From contig NZ_JACZCQ010000004.1 in assembly GCF_014904705.1 (NCBI RefSeq), forward strand, positions 62,001-126,000: a stretch of 64,000 nucleotides of DNA. The letters are read 5' to 3'. The position numbers were made by a program, and so were the translations under genes. Below, piece by piece: positions 18,789 to 31,496 of this stretch. The DNA is from Nisaea sediminum (GTDB taxonomy: Bacteria > Pseudomonadota > Alphaproteobacteria > Thalassobaculales > Thalassobaculaceae). The notes under the pieces are model-generated. The model did no database searches, was not told the DNA's origin, and saw nothing but the letters and a program-made list of their open reading frames with translations. How positions within the stretch are numbered: position 1 is the stretch's first letter; each line of letters opens with the position of its first letter.

Positions 18789-20402
18789 ATGACCATCAAC
18801 ATCTCCGTCCCCACCGAAGACAACGACCTGAAGCCGCGGATCAGCGTGGTCGGCGTCGGCGGCGCCGGCGGCAATGCCGTCAACAACATGATCCGCTCCA
18901 ACCTCGAAGGCGTCGAGTTCATCGTCACCAATACCGACGCCCAGGCCCTCAAGCAGTCGCTCGCCGACCGCACGATCCAGCTCGGCACCGGCGTCACCCA
19001 GGGTCTCGGCGCCGGCTCCCGGCCGGAAGTCGGCCGCGCCGCCGCCGAGGAAGCGATCGGCGAGATCATGGAGAACCTGCGCGACAGCAACATGGTCTTC
19101 ATCACCGCCGGCATGGGCGGCGGCACCGGGTCCGGCGCCGCTCCGGTGATCGCCCAGACCGCCCGCGAGAACGGCATCCTGACCGTCGGCGTGGTGACCA
19201 AGCCGTTCCACTTCGAAGGCCAGCACCGGATGCGCATCGCCGATCAGGCGATCGAGGAGCTGACCCAGTATGTCGACACCCTGATCATCATCCCGAACCA
19301 GAACCTGTTCCGGGTGGCGAACGAGAAGACGACTTTCGCGGACGCCTTCAACATGGCCGACGACGTGCTGCATTCCGGCGTGCGCGGCGTCACCGACCTG
19401 ATGATCATGCCGGGCCTGATCAACCTCGACTTCGCGGACATCCGTACGGTCATGAGCGAGATGGGCAAGGCGATGATGGGCACCGGCGAGGCGAGCGGCG
19501 AGAAGCGCGCCATCGACGCCGCCGAGGCCGCGATCAACAACCCGCTGCTCGAGGACACCACGATGAAGGGTGCCCGCGGCGTGCTGATCAACATCACCGG
19601 CGGCATGGACATGACCCTGTTCGAGGTCGACGAGGCCGCCAACCGCATCCGCGAGGAAGTCGATCCGGAAGCCAACATCATCTTCGGCTCGACCTTCGAC
19701 GAGAAGATGGAAGGCACCATGCGGGTCTCCGTGGTCGCCACCGGCATCGCCGCCGAGGGCATGGCCGCCAAGCGCCCGCCGCTGACCGTCGTCCCGACCA
19801 AGGCGAAGGCCGCCCCGGCCGCGAAGCCCGCCGCGGAAGCGGCCCCGGCGCCGGCTGCTGCGGTCGCCTCCGCCACGGCCATGCCGACCGCTCCGGCCGC
19901 CGACATCCCGGCGATCTCGGCCACGACCGAGACCGTCCATGTTGCCGGCAACACCCTCGTGATCGGCGAGATGGACCTCGACGAGGCCGCGCTGGAAGCC
20001 CAGACCAAGGCCGACGCCGCGAAGAGCATGAAGACAGAAGAAGAGCCGGCCGCTCCGAAGGCCGGAGACAGCTTCATCGCCCCGCCGCCGGCGATGCCGG
20101 AGACCACAGCCGCCAGCGGCGAGCCGGACCCCTTCCAGGCGGCGGCGATGGTCAATGCCGGCGGGCGCGAGAGCGCCGCGGAGAAGACTCCGAGCCTGTT
20201 CACCCGGATGACCGGGATCGGCAGCAAGAAGCCGTCCGAGCCGGCCCAGGAGGCCCGCCCGCAGCGCTTCGTGGACGTCAACGCGGCGGAACCGAAGCAG
20301 GCCCGTCTCGGCGCTCTGGAACAGTCGGAAAGGGTCGCCCCGTCCCGTCAGGACGACGACCTTCTGGACATTCCGGCCTTCCTGCGCAGGCAGGCTAACT
20401 AA
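18789..20402 (+). CDS. ftsZ: cell division protein FtsZ
   Basis: FtsZ is the tubulin-like GTPase forming the Z-ring. The start ATG 18789 has a strong AGGAGG site ten bases upstream. The globular domain (about residues 15-320) shows [15 protein letters not shown], the tubulin signature [13 protein letters not shown], and the catalytic T7 loop [15 protein letters not shown]. About 190 residues of Ala/Pro-rich disordered linker follow. The protein ends with the conserved C-terminal peptide [14 protein letters not shown] that binds FtsA. At 537 residues it is long, as is common in alphaproteobacteria. A terminator lies about 70 bases downstream. Confidence 0.98.
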   Translation: MTINISVPTEDNDLKPRISVVGVGGAGGNAVNNMIRSNLEGVEFIVTNTDAQALKQSLADRTIQLGTGVTQGLGAGSRPEVGRAAAEEAIGEIMENLRDSNMVFITAGMGGGTGSGAAPVIAQTARENGILTVGVVTKPFHFEGQHRMRIADQAIEELTQYVDTLIIIPNQNLFRVANEKTTFADAFNMADDVLHSGVRGVTDLMIMPGLINLDFADIRTVMSEMGKAMMGTGEASGEKRAIDAAEAAINNPLLEDTTMKGARGVLINITGGMDMTLFEVDEAANRIREEVDPEANIIFGSTFDEKMEGTMRVSVVATGIAAEGMAAKRPPLTVVPTKAKAAPAAKPAAEAAPAPAAAVASATAMPTAPAADIPAISATTETVHVAGNTLVIGEMDLDEAALEAQTKADAAKSMKTEEEPAAPKAGDSFIAPPPAMPETTAASGEPDPFQAAAMVNAGGRESAAEKTPSLFTRMTGIGSKKPSEPAQEARPQRFVDVNAAEPKQARLGALEQSERVAPSRQDDDLLDIPAFLRRQAN

Positions 20403-20468
20403 CCTGGATTTTAGGCCGTTATATCAGACGTTTACGGCGTAATATTCAGTTACAAAGAGTGATTTGAG

Positions 20469-20506
20469 AGCCCCGGAAGATATTGATACATCTTCTGGGG
20501 CTTTCA
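20469..20506 (+). terminator. intrinsic terminator after ftsZ
   Basis: AGCCCCGGAAGAT (20469-20481) pairs with ATCTTCTGGGGCT (20490-20502), a 13-bp stem with a single G-T wobble and an 8-base loop, followed by TTCATT. It separates the dcw transcript from lpxC, which lies 80 bases downstream and must have some transcription of its own. Confidence 0.8.
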
Positions 20507-20582
20507 TTATCCAGAGCAATTCCGTGCAGAATTTGCCGTAAAACACAGGCAAATCCTGCGGTTGCAGCAGGAGCATCGTTAA

Positions 20583-21497
20583 GTGATTTCGCAACAGACC
20601 TTGAAGACGAGCATATCCTGCACGGGTGTCGGGTTGCATGGCGGTGTCGACTGCGTAATGACGCTGCACCCCGCGGATGCCGATCACGGCATCGTCTTCA
20701 AGCGCACCGATGTCTCCGGCAAGGATCCGCTGGTCCCCGCGCGCTGGGATATGGTCCACGATGCGACCATGTGCACCCGGCTGCAGAACGGCGACGGCGT
20801 GAGCGTCTCCACCGTCGAACACCTGATGGCGGCGTTCGCCGGCTGCCGCATCGACAATGCCCTGATCGAAATCGACGGCCCGGAAGTCCCGATCATGGAC
20901 GGCTCCTCCGAGCCCTTCGTCCTGCTGATCGAATGCGCCGGGATCCGCAAGCTTCCCGCGCCGCGCAAGGCGATCCGGGTCCTGAAGCGGGTTTCCGCCG
21001 CGGACGACAAGCGGCATATCGAGCTCAGCCCGGACGATCATTTCTCCGTCAATTTCGAGATCGAGTTCGACAGCGCGGCCATCACCGAGAAGCAGCTCGA
21101 CGTGAAACTGGTGAACGGCACCTTCAACGAGAAGATCAGCGGCGCGCGGACCTTCGGCTTCATGCAGGATATCGACCGCTTGCGGGCCGCCGGTCTCGGC
21201 CGTGGCGGTAATCTGGACAATGTGGTGATCGTCGACGGCGACCGGATCCTCAACGAGGGCGGTCTGCGCTTCAAGGACGAGTTCGTGCGCCACAAGATCC
21301 TCGACTGTGTCGGCGACCTCTATCTCGCCGGCGCGCCGATTCTCGGCCGCGTCGATGCCTCGAAATCCGGGCATCTGTTCAACAACAAGCTGCTCCGGGA
21401 GCTGTTCGCGGACGAAAGCGCCTGGGAGCTGGTCGAGATGACGCCGGAGATGGCGGCAGCCGACCACGACCATCCGCTGCTTGCCGCGACCGCTTAA
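20583..21497 (+). CDS. lpxC: UDP-3-O-acyl-GlcNAc deacetylase LpxC
   Basis: LpxC is the zinc hydrolase for the first committed step of lipid A synthesis. The 304-residue product begins at GTG 20583 with GCAGGAG upstream. It starts QQTLKTSISCTGVGLHGG, and the zinc site is visible: VSTVEHLMAAF supplies the first histidine, and FVRHKILDCVGDL supplies the other histidine and the aspartate. The catalytic histidine lies in KSGHLFNNKLL. Finding lpxC after ftsZ is the usual arrangement in proteobacteria. Confidence 0.97.
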   Translation: MISQQTLKTSISCTGVGLHGGVDCVMTLHPADADHGIVFKRTDVSGKDPLVPARWDMVHDATMCTRLQNGDGVSVSTVEHLMAAFAGCRIDNALIEIDGPEVPIMDGSSEPFVLLIECAGIRKLPAPRKAIRVLKRVSAADDKRHIELSPDDHFSVNFEIEFDSAAITEKQLDVKLVNGTFNEKISGARTFGFMQDIDRLRAAGLGRGGNLDNVVIVDGDRILNEGGLRFKDEFVRHKILDCVGDLYLAGAPILGRVDASKSGHLFNNKLLRELFADESAWELVEMTPEMAAADHDHPLLAATA

Positions 21498-21618
21498 TTC
21501 CTCTATCCGATCACACAGGACGGAGCGTTCGGGCCGACCCGCGTCGGCCGGAAGCTAGCCCCTTGGCTACAGCGCCCCGGGACCGTATTTTCTAAGGGCA
21601 CATGTCCGGGGAAATCCG

Positions 21619-22452
21619 ATGAAGTTCGCCTATGGAGGTCTGGGTCCGCTGCGGCTGAAACGCCTTGCACTGCTGGCCTGCGCCCTTGCTCTCGTCGCCT
21701 GTAGCTCCAAAGAGGAGAAGCTCGAATATGTCGAGCGGCCGGTCGAGGAGCTCTACAACGAGGCGGTCGATACCGCGCTCGACGGCGACTACAAGAAGGC
21801 TGCGCCGCTGTTCGACGAGGTGGAGCGCCAGCATCCCTATTCCGTCTGGGCCACCCAGGCCCAGCTGATGGCCGCCTACTCGCTCTACCAGAGCAACAAG
21901 TACGACGACGCGATCAGCGCGCTCGACCGCTTCATCCAGCTCAATCCGAGCAACCAGAATGTCGATTATGCCTATTACCTGAAGGGGCTCAGCTACTACG
22001 AGCAGATCGTCGATGTCGGGCGCGACCAGAAACTGACCCGCAACGCGATGGAGACACTCGACGAACTCGTCCAGCGTTTCCCGGAGAGCAAATATTCCCG
22101 CGACGCCCTGCTGAAGATCGATCTCACCCGGAACCACCTTGCCGGCAAGGAGATGGAGATCGGCCGCTTCTACCTGCGCCAGGGCAAATATCTCGCTGCC
22201 ATCAACCGCTTCAAGAAAGTGGTCGAGGACTACGACACCACCGACCAGGTGCCCGAAGCGCTGCATCGCCTGACCGAGGCCTATACCGCCCTCGGCCTTC
22301 ACGAACAGGCCCAACGGACCGCGGCCGTACTCGGACACAACTACCCGGGCAGCGAGTGGTACGAGGACAGCTACGCGCTGGTGACCACCGGCAGCAGCCG
22401 TGGCGGCGGCAAGGACGACGGCCTCCTCGGTCTCGGGCTCTGGGTTTTCTGA
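21619..22452 (+). CDS. bamD: outer membrane assembly lipoprotein BamD
   Basis: BamD is the essential lipoprotein partner of BamA in inserting outer-membrane beta-barrels. The 277-residue precursor has a signal peptide ending in the lipobox LVAC with the lipidated Cys at residue 28. It then shows YNEAVDTALDGDYKKAAPLFDEV and further TPR repeats (HPYSVWATQAQLMAAYSLYQ and YDDAISALDRFIQLNP) of the YfiO family. No ribosome-binding site is very strong; GGGGAAATCCG precedes the ATG. recN follows after six bases, so the two share a message. Confidence 0.95.
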   Translation: MKFAYGGLGPLRLKRLALLACALALVACSSKEEKLEYVERPVEELYNEAVDTALDGDYKKAAPLFDEVERQHPYSVWATQAQLMAAYSLYQSNKYDDAISALDRFIQLNPSNQNVDYAYYLKGLSYYEQIVDVGRDQKLTRNAMETLDELVQRFPESKYSRDALLKIDLTRNHLAGKEMEIGRFYLRQGKYLAAINRFKKVVEDYDTTDQVPEALHRLTEAYTALGLHEQAQRTAAVLGHNYPGSEWYEDSYALVTTGSSRGGGKDDGLLGLGLWVF

Positions 22453-22458
22453 CCTGAC

Positions 22459-26222
<3,764 letters not shown>

Positions 26223-26243
26223 ACGAGACGGCGATCAGAGTCT

Positions 26244-26789
26244 TCAAGGTGTGCCGAGCGGTATCGTCGCGGAGACCGACCAGAGTCCCTGACTGTTATC
26301 CATCAAGGCGATCTCGCGGATATGCGCGCCGACCGGAAGAAGCCCGCCGGCGGCGATGGCGAGTTCCTCCGCGATGCTTTCGCGCCTCGACGGATCGGAG
26401 ACCGAAGCGACCGTCAGATGGGGGACGACATCCGGATGCCTGCCTTCATAGGGCTGGTACTCCGGAAAGGCTTCCCGGACGCTCTCCGTCAATGCCCGAA
26501 AGCGCGCGTCCGGCTCCGGCGCGAGATAAATAAGGCCGGGAAACTGCCTGATCCCGGACAGCTTGCAGTCAAACGGCAGGTGCTGGCCGAAACAGGCCGC
26601 AAGCCGCCGCACGATGCCGTCGTCGATGAGCTCCGGCGTCATGAAGGGGTAAAGCACCGTCACATGCGCCGGCACGCCGGCGGCGGCCGACGGGTCATAA
26701 ACGGCCCTGAACGGCGCCACGAGCGTCTCCGCCTCCGGCAGCAGGACGACGAGCGCCGATTGCGCTTCGGGTATCGGCCATCTCTTCAT
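26244..26789 (-). CDS. 2H phosphoesterase / 2'-5' RNA ligase-like protein
   Basis: The product is 181 residues from ATG 26789, which has GGGGAG five bases upstream. A longer frame to 26861 only adds an arginine-rich, unlikely N-terminus read through a repeat. Two HxT motifs define the 2H fold: H42-V-T44 (AHVTVLYPF) and H124-L-T126 (PHLTVASV). Members hydrolyse 2',3'-cyclic or 2'-5' linked nucleotides or related phosphodiesters. The substrate here is unknown. It stands alone, convergent with ligA. Confidence 0.88.
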   Translation of the reverse strand: MKRWPIPEAQSALVVLLPEAETLVAPFRAVYDPSAAAGVPAHVTVLYPFMTPELIDDGIVRRLAACFGQHLPFDCKLSGIRQFPGLIYLAPEPDARFRALTESVREAFPEYQPYEGRHPDVVPHLTVASVSDPSRRESIAEELAIAAGGLLPVGAHIREIALMDNSQGLWSVSATIPLGTP

Positions 26790-26803
26790 TCTTGCTCCCC
26801 ATT

Positions 26804-26838
26804 CGTCATCCCTGGGCCCCGGCCTACGCCGGGGTAAC
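26804..26838. repeat. short palindromic repeat-like element
   Basis: GTCATCCCTGGG precedes CCCCGGC (26817-26823), CTAC loop, GCCGGGG (26828-26834) and TAACG. Its outer part resembles the GTCATCCCGGA element at 50562, suggesting copies of a dispersed intergenic repeat. It sits directly upstream of the phosphoesterase gene. The copy number cannot be judged from this window. Confidence 0.45.
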
Positions 26839-27028
26839 GGTCTGGGATGGGTACCGAACACCGCCTTGTCATTCTCCAGACGGGACGAGAATGCATCGGG
26901 CCATGTAATTGACGCATATCAACCCTGAGATTTCTCGATTACTCGGTTTGCAGTAGATCGCCTATCTGTTTGTCAGCAACGGCGAACGAGCGACGGGCTC
27001 AGTGCCTCTAACCCCCGAGGAGGTTGCG

Positions 27029-27112
27029 ATGACGAGTTTCCACTATGTCGGTTTATCCCATATGGCCGCGATCGGCGTTCTTACGCTGGTTCTCGCCATC
27101 GTTGCCGGATGA
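27029..27112 (+). CDS. 27-residue hydrophobic small protein (candidate)
   Basis: A 28-codon frame (ATG 27029 to TGA 27110-27112) is preceded by GAGGAGG at 27017-27023 with a 5-base spacer, one of the strongest ribosome-binding sites in the window. The peptide starts MTSFHYVGLSHM and continues as one membrane-spanning stretch (AAIGVLTLVLAIVAG) to its end. An intrinsic terminator with seven T's follows 33 bases after the stop. The combination of RBS, short frame and terminator looks like a complete small gene. I do not recognise a family. It would act, if made, in the inner membrane. Confidence 0.6.
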   Translation: MTSFHYVGLSHMAAIGVLTLVLAIVAG

Positions 27113-27145
27113 GCCCGAACGAAAGCCTTACAAATCCCCTCCCCT

Positions 27146-27179
27146 AAAAACGGGTTCCGGAAACGGAGTCCGTTTTTTT
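27146..27179 (+). terminator. intrinsic terminator after the small ORF
   Basis: AAAAACGG (27146-27153) pairs with CCGTTTTT (27170-27177), with an inner CCG-GAAA-CGG tetraloop stem, followed by more T's. On the minus strand the A-run gives T's too, so it may also stop transcription from the other side. Confidence 0.75.
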
Positions 27180-27199
27180 ATGCGCGGCGGATCGGTGCA

Positions 27200-27607
27200 T
27201 CAGCTCTGCAGCCTGGCTCCCTTGGTGACCTTGTCGACCAGCTTCCTTTCGTCGCGGATCGCAAGCCCGACGACCGGCATCTCGCTGGCAGCATGCTTTT
27301 TCACCGTCGCCCGGTTCGCGGCGTCGTGGCCGGTCGCGAACATGTCCTCGATATAGAGCGACATTCGAACGTCGCGAGCGAGCGCACGCTCATAGATCTT
27401 CTTGATGCCCGCGGCGTCGGCAGAGAGCACGATCACCGGCTGGATCAGGAGCGGGTTATAGAGATTGCCTTCAGCGTCCTCGTAGGCCTCGCCCATCAGC
27501 TCCGCGCGCCCGCCGACAATCCCGCTGGTCAGGAACGCGGTCACATTGAGCTTCTGCCAGAGCACGAGGTCGTCCCTGAGGACCAGCGCCACCTTGGTAT
27601 CGAACAT
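27200..27607 (-). CDS. DUF2000 family protein
   Basis: The product is 135 residues from ATG 27607 with GGGAAAGAC just upstream. Start codons further upstream are inside the marR gene. It begins FDTKVALVLRDDLVLWQKLNV, has GIVGGRAELMGEAYEDAEG in the middle and YNPLLIQPVIVLSAD, and matches what I know of DUF2000 proteins, an alpha/beta family of unknown function related to peptidyl-tRNA hydrolase II-like folds. It lies 22 bases after a marR gene in the same direction, so it is probably the operon's regulated product. Confidence 0.8.
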   Translation of the reverse strand: MFDTKVALVLRDDLVLWQKLNVTAFLTSGIVGGRAELMGEAYEDAEGNLYNPLLIQPVIVLSADAAGIKKIYERALARDVRMSLYIEDMFATGHDAANRATVKKHAASEMPVVGLAIRDERKLVDKVTKGARLQS

Positions 27608-27629
27608 CTGTCTTTCCCGTGTTTGAAAT

Positions 27630-28043
27630 TCAACGCCCGGAGAGCGCGCGGAGGCCTTCGAAAACCGTCCCGGCCGATGGGCCGAGCATGTCGCGGGCCT
27701 CGCGGTTGAGCGTGTCCATGGCCTCGTCGAGCGGTTCCGCGAGGGCCCGCGCTCTATCCGTGAGTTCGAGCCGGTAGATCCGGCGGTCCGCCGGATCGTC
27801 CCGGCGCTCGACCAAACCGGCTTTCTCGAGGCGGTCGAGGATCCCGGTGATGGTCGCCGCGTCGATTGCAAGCCGGTCGCCAACTTCCCTGGCAGTCTGG
27901 CCTCCGGAGCCGGAGAGCACCTTCAGCACCACATATTGCGGCGGCGTCACGTCAAACTGTGCGAGCAGTTCCTTTGCCCGGCGGGAGATCCGCTGAGCCG
28001 CCTTGCCGACAAGAAAGCTGACGCACTCCTCGACTCGTTCCAT
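27630..28043 (-). CDS. MarR family transcriptional regulator
   Basis: This is a 137-residue winged-helix regulator. The recognition region GGQTAREVGDRLAIDAATITGILDRLEKAGLVERR and the wing DPADRRIYRLELTDRARAL (residues about 48-100) are typical of MarR proteins, which dimerise and leave DNA on binding a small ligand. It is the first gene of a two-gene operon with the DUF2000 protein. A 19-bp palindrome 46 bases upstream (28089-28107) is its probable autoregulatory site. Confidence 0.92.
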   Translation of the reverse strand: MERVEECVSFLVGKAAQRISRRAKELLAQFDVTPPQYVVLKVLSGSGGQTAREVGDRLAIDAATITGILDRLEKAGLVERRDDPADRRIYRLELTDRARALAEPLDEAMDTLNREARDMLGPSAGTVFEGLRALSGR

Positions 28044-28088
28044 CTCCGCTCCACCGTGCCGTCATTTCATTTGCAAACATATAACTAT

Positions 28089-28107
28089 TATACAAATAAT
28101 TTGTATA
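28089..28107. promoter_or_regulatory. palindromic operator upstream of marR-DUF2000
   Basis: TATACAAAT-A-ATTTGTATA is a perfect 9-bp inverted repeat around one central base, lying in an AT-rich island (about 28060-28135) unlike the GC-rich surroundings. MarR dimers typically bind palindromes of this size near their own promoter, so autoregulation is inferred. Confidence 0.65.
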
Positions 28108-28224
28108 CGAATTATATTCTGACGAAAACATTCAGTTTCTTGCACCAATCCGTATTACACAGCCGCACGATGCGGCCGTTCGAAAATAGACAGAGTTGTG
28201 AGGTGGGCTGACTCCGCGGCCGGA

Positions 28225-28557
28225 CTAATCAACGATGAAAAGCTTGGCCCCGGTCCGGGTCGATGAACGGTGTGCGGGATCCCCGAAATCGGATACCTGA
28301 TAGCTCATGCCGGGCGTCAGGACGAAACGCCGCCCGTCACGCAGCTCGGTTTCAAGCTCTCCCTCGAGCACATAGAGGATATGGCCCCGATCGCACCAGT
28401 GATCGGCCAGATAGCCCGGCGTGTATTCCACCTGGCGGATACGGATGTCGCCCATAGCGAGTGTGCGCCACAGGGCCTCGCCCGTTTCGCCCGGATGTAC
28501 CGTCGGCTCGACCGCGGTCCAGTCAACGACGGTAAAAGGATTGTCGGGAAGTTTCAT
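28225..28557 (-). CDS. small cupin protein (DHCW-motif type)
   Basis: A 110-residue single-domain cupin. The core reads YLADHWCDRGHILYVLEGE with the two conserved beta-strand motifs, and LTPGMSYQVSDFGDPAH closes the barrel. The DHWC segment resembles the DHCW-motif cupin group. Cupins of this kind bind a metal or small ligand; the substrate is not indicated. It stands between the marR-DUF2000 operon and the enoyl-CoA isomerase-like gene, all on the minus strand but with its own 180-base upstream context downstream of neither. Confidence 0.85.
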   Translation of the reverse strand: MKLPDNPFTVVDWTAVEPTVHPGETGEALWRTLAMGDIRIRQVEYTPGYLADHWCDRGHILYVLEGELETELRDGRRFVLTPGMSYQVSDFGDPAHRSSTRTGAKLFIVD

Positions 28558-28624
28558 GGGTTCGGGTCTCTACAAATTCCCATAAGCACGAAAAGGAATG
28601 GCGCACCGGTGATGCCCCGACCGC

Positions 28625-29413
28625 TCAGCGGCCCTTGAAGTTCGGCTTCCGTTTGTTGAGGAAGGCGTCGAGGCCCTCGCGGCCGTCCTCGGTCTGGGCG
28701 AGTTCCGCGATGGTCCGGGTCTCGTCCTCCATCTGGGCCTCCACCGACTGCTGAAAACTGGAGGCGAGCAGCCGCTTCACGCCGCCATAGGCGCGGGTCG
28801 GTCCCTTGGCGAATCTCTGCGCGAGCTTCGTCGCCTCGTCGGCGAGATCGTCATCTTCGACGACGCGGGTGACGATACCCCAGTCCTGAGCCTCGTCCGC
28901 ACTGAGCGTGCGGTTCGTCAGCATCAGTTCCATCGCCCGCCGCATGCCGACGACACGGGGCAGGAAGTAGCTGGAGCTGCCGTCCGGCGAGAGGCCGGCG
29001 GCGGTATAGGCCATCTTGAACTGCGCCGATTTCGCCGCCAGCACGATGTCCCCGATCAGCGACAGGCTGAAGCCGGCACCAGCCGCCATGCCCTGGACCG
29101 CGACCACGACCGGCGAGTTCAGCCGGTGCAGCCGGGAGACGGCGGCGTGGAAATAGGCCGTGGTTTCCTTCAGGCAGGCGCCGATCCGATCGCTCTGGGA
29201 TTCGAAATATTTCAGGTCGCCGCCGAAGCCGAAGACCGTACCGCTGGCATCGAGGATGACGGCGCGGACATCGGGGTCCTCGCTGGCATTGATCGAGGCT
29301 TCGAGCAATTCGTGCGCGAGCGCCAGATTCACCGCATGCCCGGCTTCGGGCCGGTTGAGCGTGATTCGGGCAACACCGTCGGTCGCCTCGTAGAGAATGG
29401 TCTCATAGGCCAT
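28625..29413 (-). CDS. enoyl-CoA hydratase/isomerase family protein, PaaG-like
   Basis: The product is 262 residues from ATG 29413, with GGGGAG seven bases before it. The crotonase fold is clear: ITLNRPEAGHAVNLALAHEL, the oxyanion-hole segment AVQGMAAGAGFSLSL, and AGLSPDGSSSYFLPRVVG. The last has Asp where hydratases have the second catalytic Glu, as in PaaG-type isomerases, so double-bond isomerisation or a related step is more likely than hydration. It follows the aminopeptidase gene by 19 bases, suggesting co-transcription without an obvious functional link. Confidence 0.9.
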   Translation of the reverse strand: MAYETILYEATDGVARITLNRPEAGHAVNLALAHELLEASINASEDPDVRAVILDASGTVFGFGGDLKYFESQSDRIGACLKETTAYFHAAVSRLHRLNSPVVVAVQGMAAGAGFSLSLIGDIVLAAKSAQFKMAYTAAGLSPDGSSSYFLPRVVGMRRAMELMLTNRTLSADEAQDWGIVTRVVEDDDLADEATKLAQRFAKGPTRAYGGVKRLLASSFQQSVEAQMEDETRTIAELAQTEDGREGLDAFLNKRKPNFKGR

Positions 29414-29432
29414 CTTAGTCTCCCCTCTGCCC

Positions 29433-31250
29433 CTATCCCTGTGACATTTCCTTGCCGGCCAGCGGCGCGGTCGCATCGACCAGCCAGGCCGCGGTTTCCG
29501 GATCGAGTTCCGGGCCCAGCGTATCGCGGACCCGTGCATGATAGGCGTCGAGCCAGGCGATCTCGTGACGATCAAGCAGCGAGAGGTCGATCAGCGCCCG
29601 GTCGATCGGCGCCAGCGTCAGGGTCTCGAAGCCGAGCATCGGCCTCTCCGCGCCCGCGACCTCACGCTCCTCGACAAACACAAGGTTTTCAATCCGGATG
29701 CCGAAAGCGCCCGCCCTGTAGTAGCCGGGTTCGTTGGAGATGATCATTCCGGGCTTCAGTTCCGCCCCGCCTCCGGTCTTGGAGATCCGCTGCGGCCCCT
29801 CATGCACGCCGAGATAGGCGCCGACCCCGTGCCCGGTTCCGTGATCGTAGTCAAGACCGGCCGCCCAGAGCGCACGCCGCGCCAGAGCATCTAGCTGGCC
29901 TCCGGTCGTCCCTGCCGGGAATACCGCCTCGGAGAGTGCGATCATGCCCTTCAGCACCAGGGTGAAGCAGCGCTGCTCCTCGTCGCCGACGACACCGGTC
30001 GACAATGTGCGGGTGATGTCGGTCGTGCCGTCGAGATATTGCGCGCCGGAATCGACCAGATAGATCTCTCCCGGATTGAGGTTCCGGTTGCTTTCCTCGG
30101 TCACCCGGTAATGCACGATCGCACCGTTCGGACCGGCGCCGGAAATGGTGTCGAAGCTCGGCCCGCGGAACATCTCGTGCTCGGCCCGGAAGCCGTGCAG
30201 CCGCTCGACCAGCGTCATCTCGTCGAGCCCGCCCTGATGCGCCCTGGCCGCGAACCAGCAGAGGAAACGCGCATAGGCGAGGCCGTCGCGGAGATGCGCC
30301 GCCCGAACGCCGGTCAGCTCGACATCGTTCTTCATCGCCTTCGCGGCGATGATCGGATCGGCTTCCGTATCCAGTTTCCCGCCACCGGCCCGGATCCGCT
30401 CCATCGGCCAGGCGGGCGCACTCTCCGGATCGATCCTCAGCGTCCTGCCGGCAGCGGCGATCCCGTCGAGCGCCGCCCCGAGTTCGTCCCGGCTGCGGAT
30501 CGTGACAGCATTGCCGAGATGGGCACGGATCTCATCGCCGATCTTGCGCGGATCGACGAACAGCTCCGCCGTTCCGTCGGCAGAGAGGATCGCAAAACAG
30601 AGACAGAGCGGCGTGTTGCGCACGTCCTCGCCACGGATGTTGAGGAGCCAGGCGATCGATTCCGCGGAGGTGACAAGCAAGGCATCGACCTTGGCCTCGG
30701 AGAGAACCGCGCCGATTTCAGCCCTCTTCTCCTCGGACCTTCTGCCCGCATAGGCCGTCGGGTGCGGCTTCATCGGTTCGGCCGGCGGTTCCGGCCGGTC
30801 ACTCCAGATCGCGTCGAGCGGGTTGCTTTCCAGCAGCTTCAGCTCGCCGCCCGCCTTCTCCACCGCCTTGCGCAGGCGCTCGAGCTGGCGCTCCGTATGC
30901 AGCCAGGGATCGACCCCAAAGCGGCTCCCGCTCGCCAGATGCTCCTCGATCCAGTCGGCAGGCGTCTTGTCCGCACTGTTCAGGCGTTCATAAAGAGCGC
31001 CATCCACCTGATCCTGGATTTGCAGGCTGTAGCGGCCGTCGGTAAACACGGCCGCCGTCTCCGGCAGCACGACTGCGGTTCCGGCGGATCCCGTAAAGCC
31101 GGTGAGCCAGGCGACGCGTTCCGCCGAGGCGGGCAGGTATTCGCTCTGATGCTCATCGGCCCTCGGCACGATCATGCCGTCCACCTCTGCCGCCGCCAGC
31201 GCGGACCTCAATGCTGCCAGCCGTTCCGCAGCGCCGCCCGTTACGGACAT
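29433..31250 (-). CDS. aminopeptidase P family protein (M24B, Xaa-Pro aminopeptidase)
   Basis: A 605-residue, three-domain aminopeptidase P that removes the N-terminal residue from Xaa-Pro peptides. Two creatinase-like N-terminal domains (from DGMIVPRADEHQSEYLP and about 165-310) precede the pita-bread catalytic domain. Its five metal ligands are visible: the two Asp of LVDSGAQYLDGTTDITRT, the His of GTGHGVGAYLGVHEGP, and the two Glu of SNEPGYY and IRIENLVF. The length matches the long cytosolic form found in many bacteria and in eukaryotes. Confidence 0.94.
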   Translation of the reverse strand: MSVTGGAAERLAALRSALAAAEVDGMIVPRADEHQSEYLPASAERVAWLTGFTGSAGTAVVLPETAAVFTDGRYSLQIQDQVDGALYERLNSADKTPADWIEEHLASGSRFGVDPWLHTERQLERLRKAVEKAGGELKLLESNPLDAIWSDRPEPPAEPMKPHPTAYAGRRSEEKRAEIGAVLSEAKVDALLVTSAESIAWLLNIRGEDVRNTPLCLCFAILSADGTAELFVDPRKIGDEIRAHLGNAVTIRSRDELGAALDGIAAAGRTLRIDPESAPAWPMERIRAGGGKLDTEADPIIAAKAMKNDVELTGVRAAHLRDGLAYARFLCWFAARAHQGGLDEMTLVERLHGFRAEHEMFRGPSFDTISGAGPNGAIVHYRVTEESNRNLNPGEIYLVDSGAQYLDGTTDITRTLSTGVVGDEEQRCFTLVLKGMIALSEAVFPAGTTGGQLDALARRALWAAGLDYDHGTGHGVGAYLGVHEGPQRISKTGGGAELKPGMIISNEPGYYRAGAFGIRIENLVFVEEREVAGAERPMLGFETLTLAPIDRALIDLSLLDRHEIAWLDAYHARVRDTLGPELDPETAAWLVDATAPLAGKEMSQG

Positions 31251-31496
31251 GCGATCCCCCCGCTCTCTCTGAATTCATCGATCGTCGCCAGATTAGGCAG
31301 CCGAGCGAACGGGAACAAGGGAGCGAAATCCAAACGACAGATAAGAAATATTAACGAGCGATTAATTCAACGCATGGCAATCTTGCTTGCGCATGCATCA
31401 AACGCATAACTGCGCTGCAAACACATCGCTCCTCGCATGTCAAGCAAGGATCTATATTCCGGTCATCGAACAACAGAGCCTTACGAGGCGAAGATC

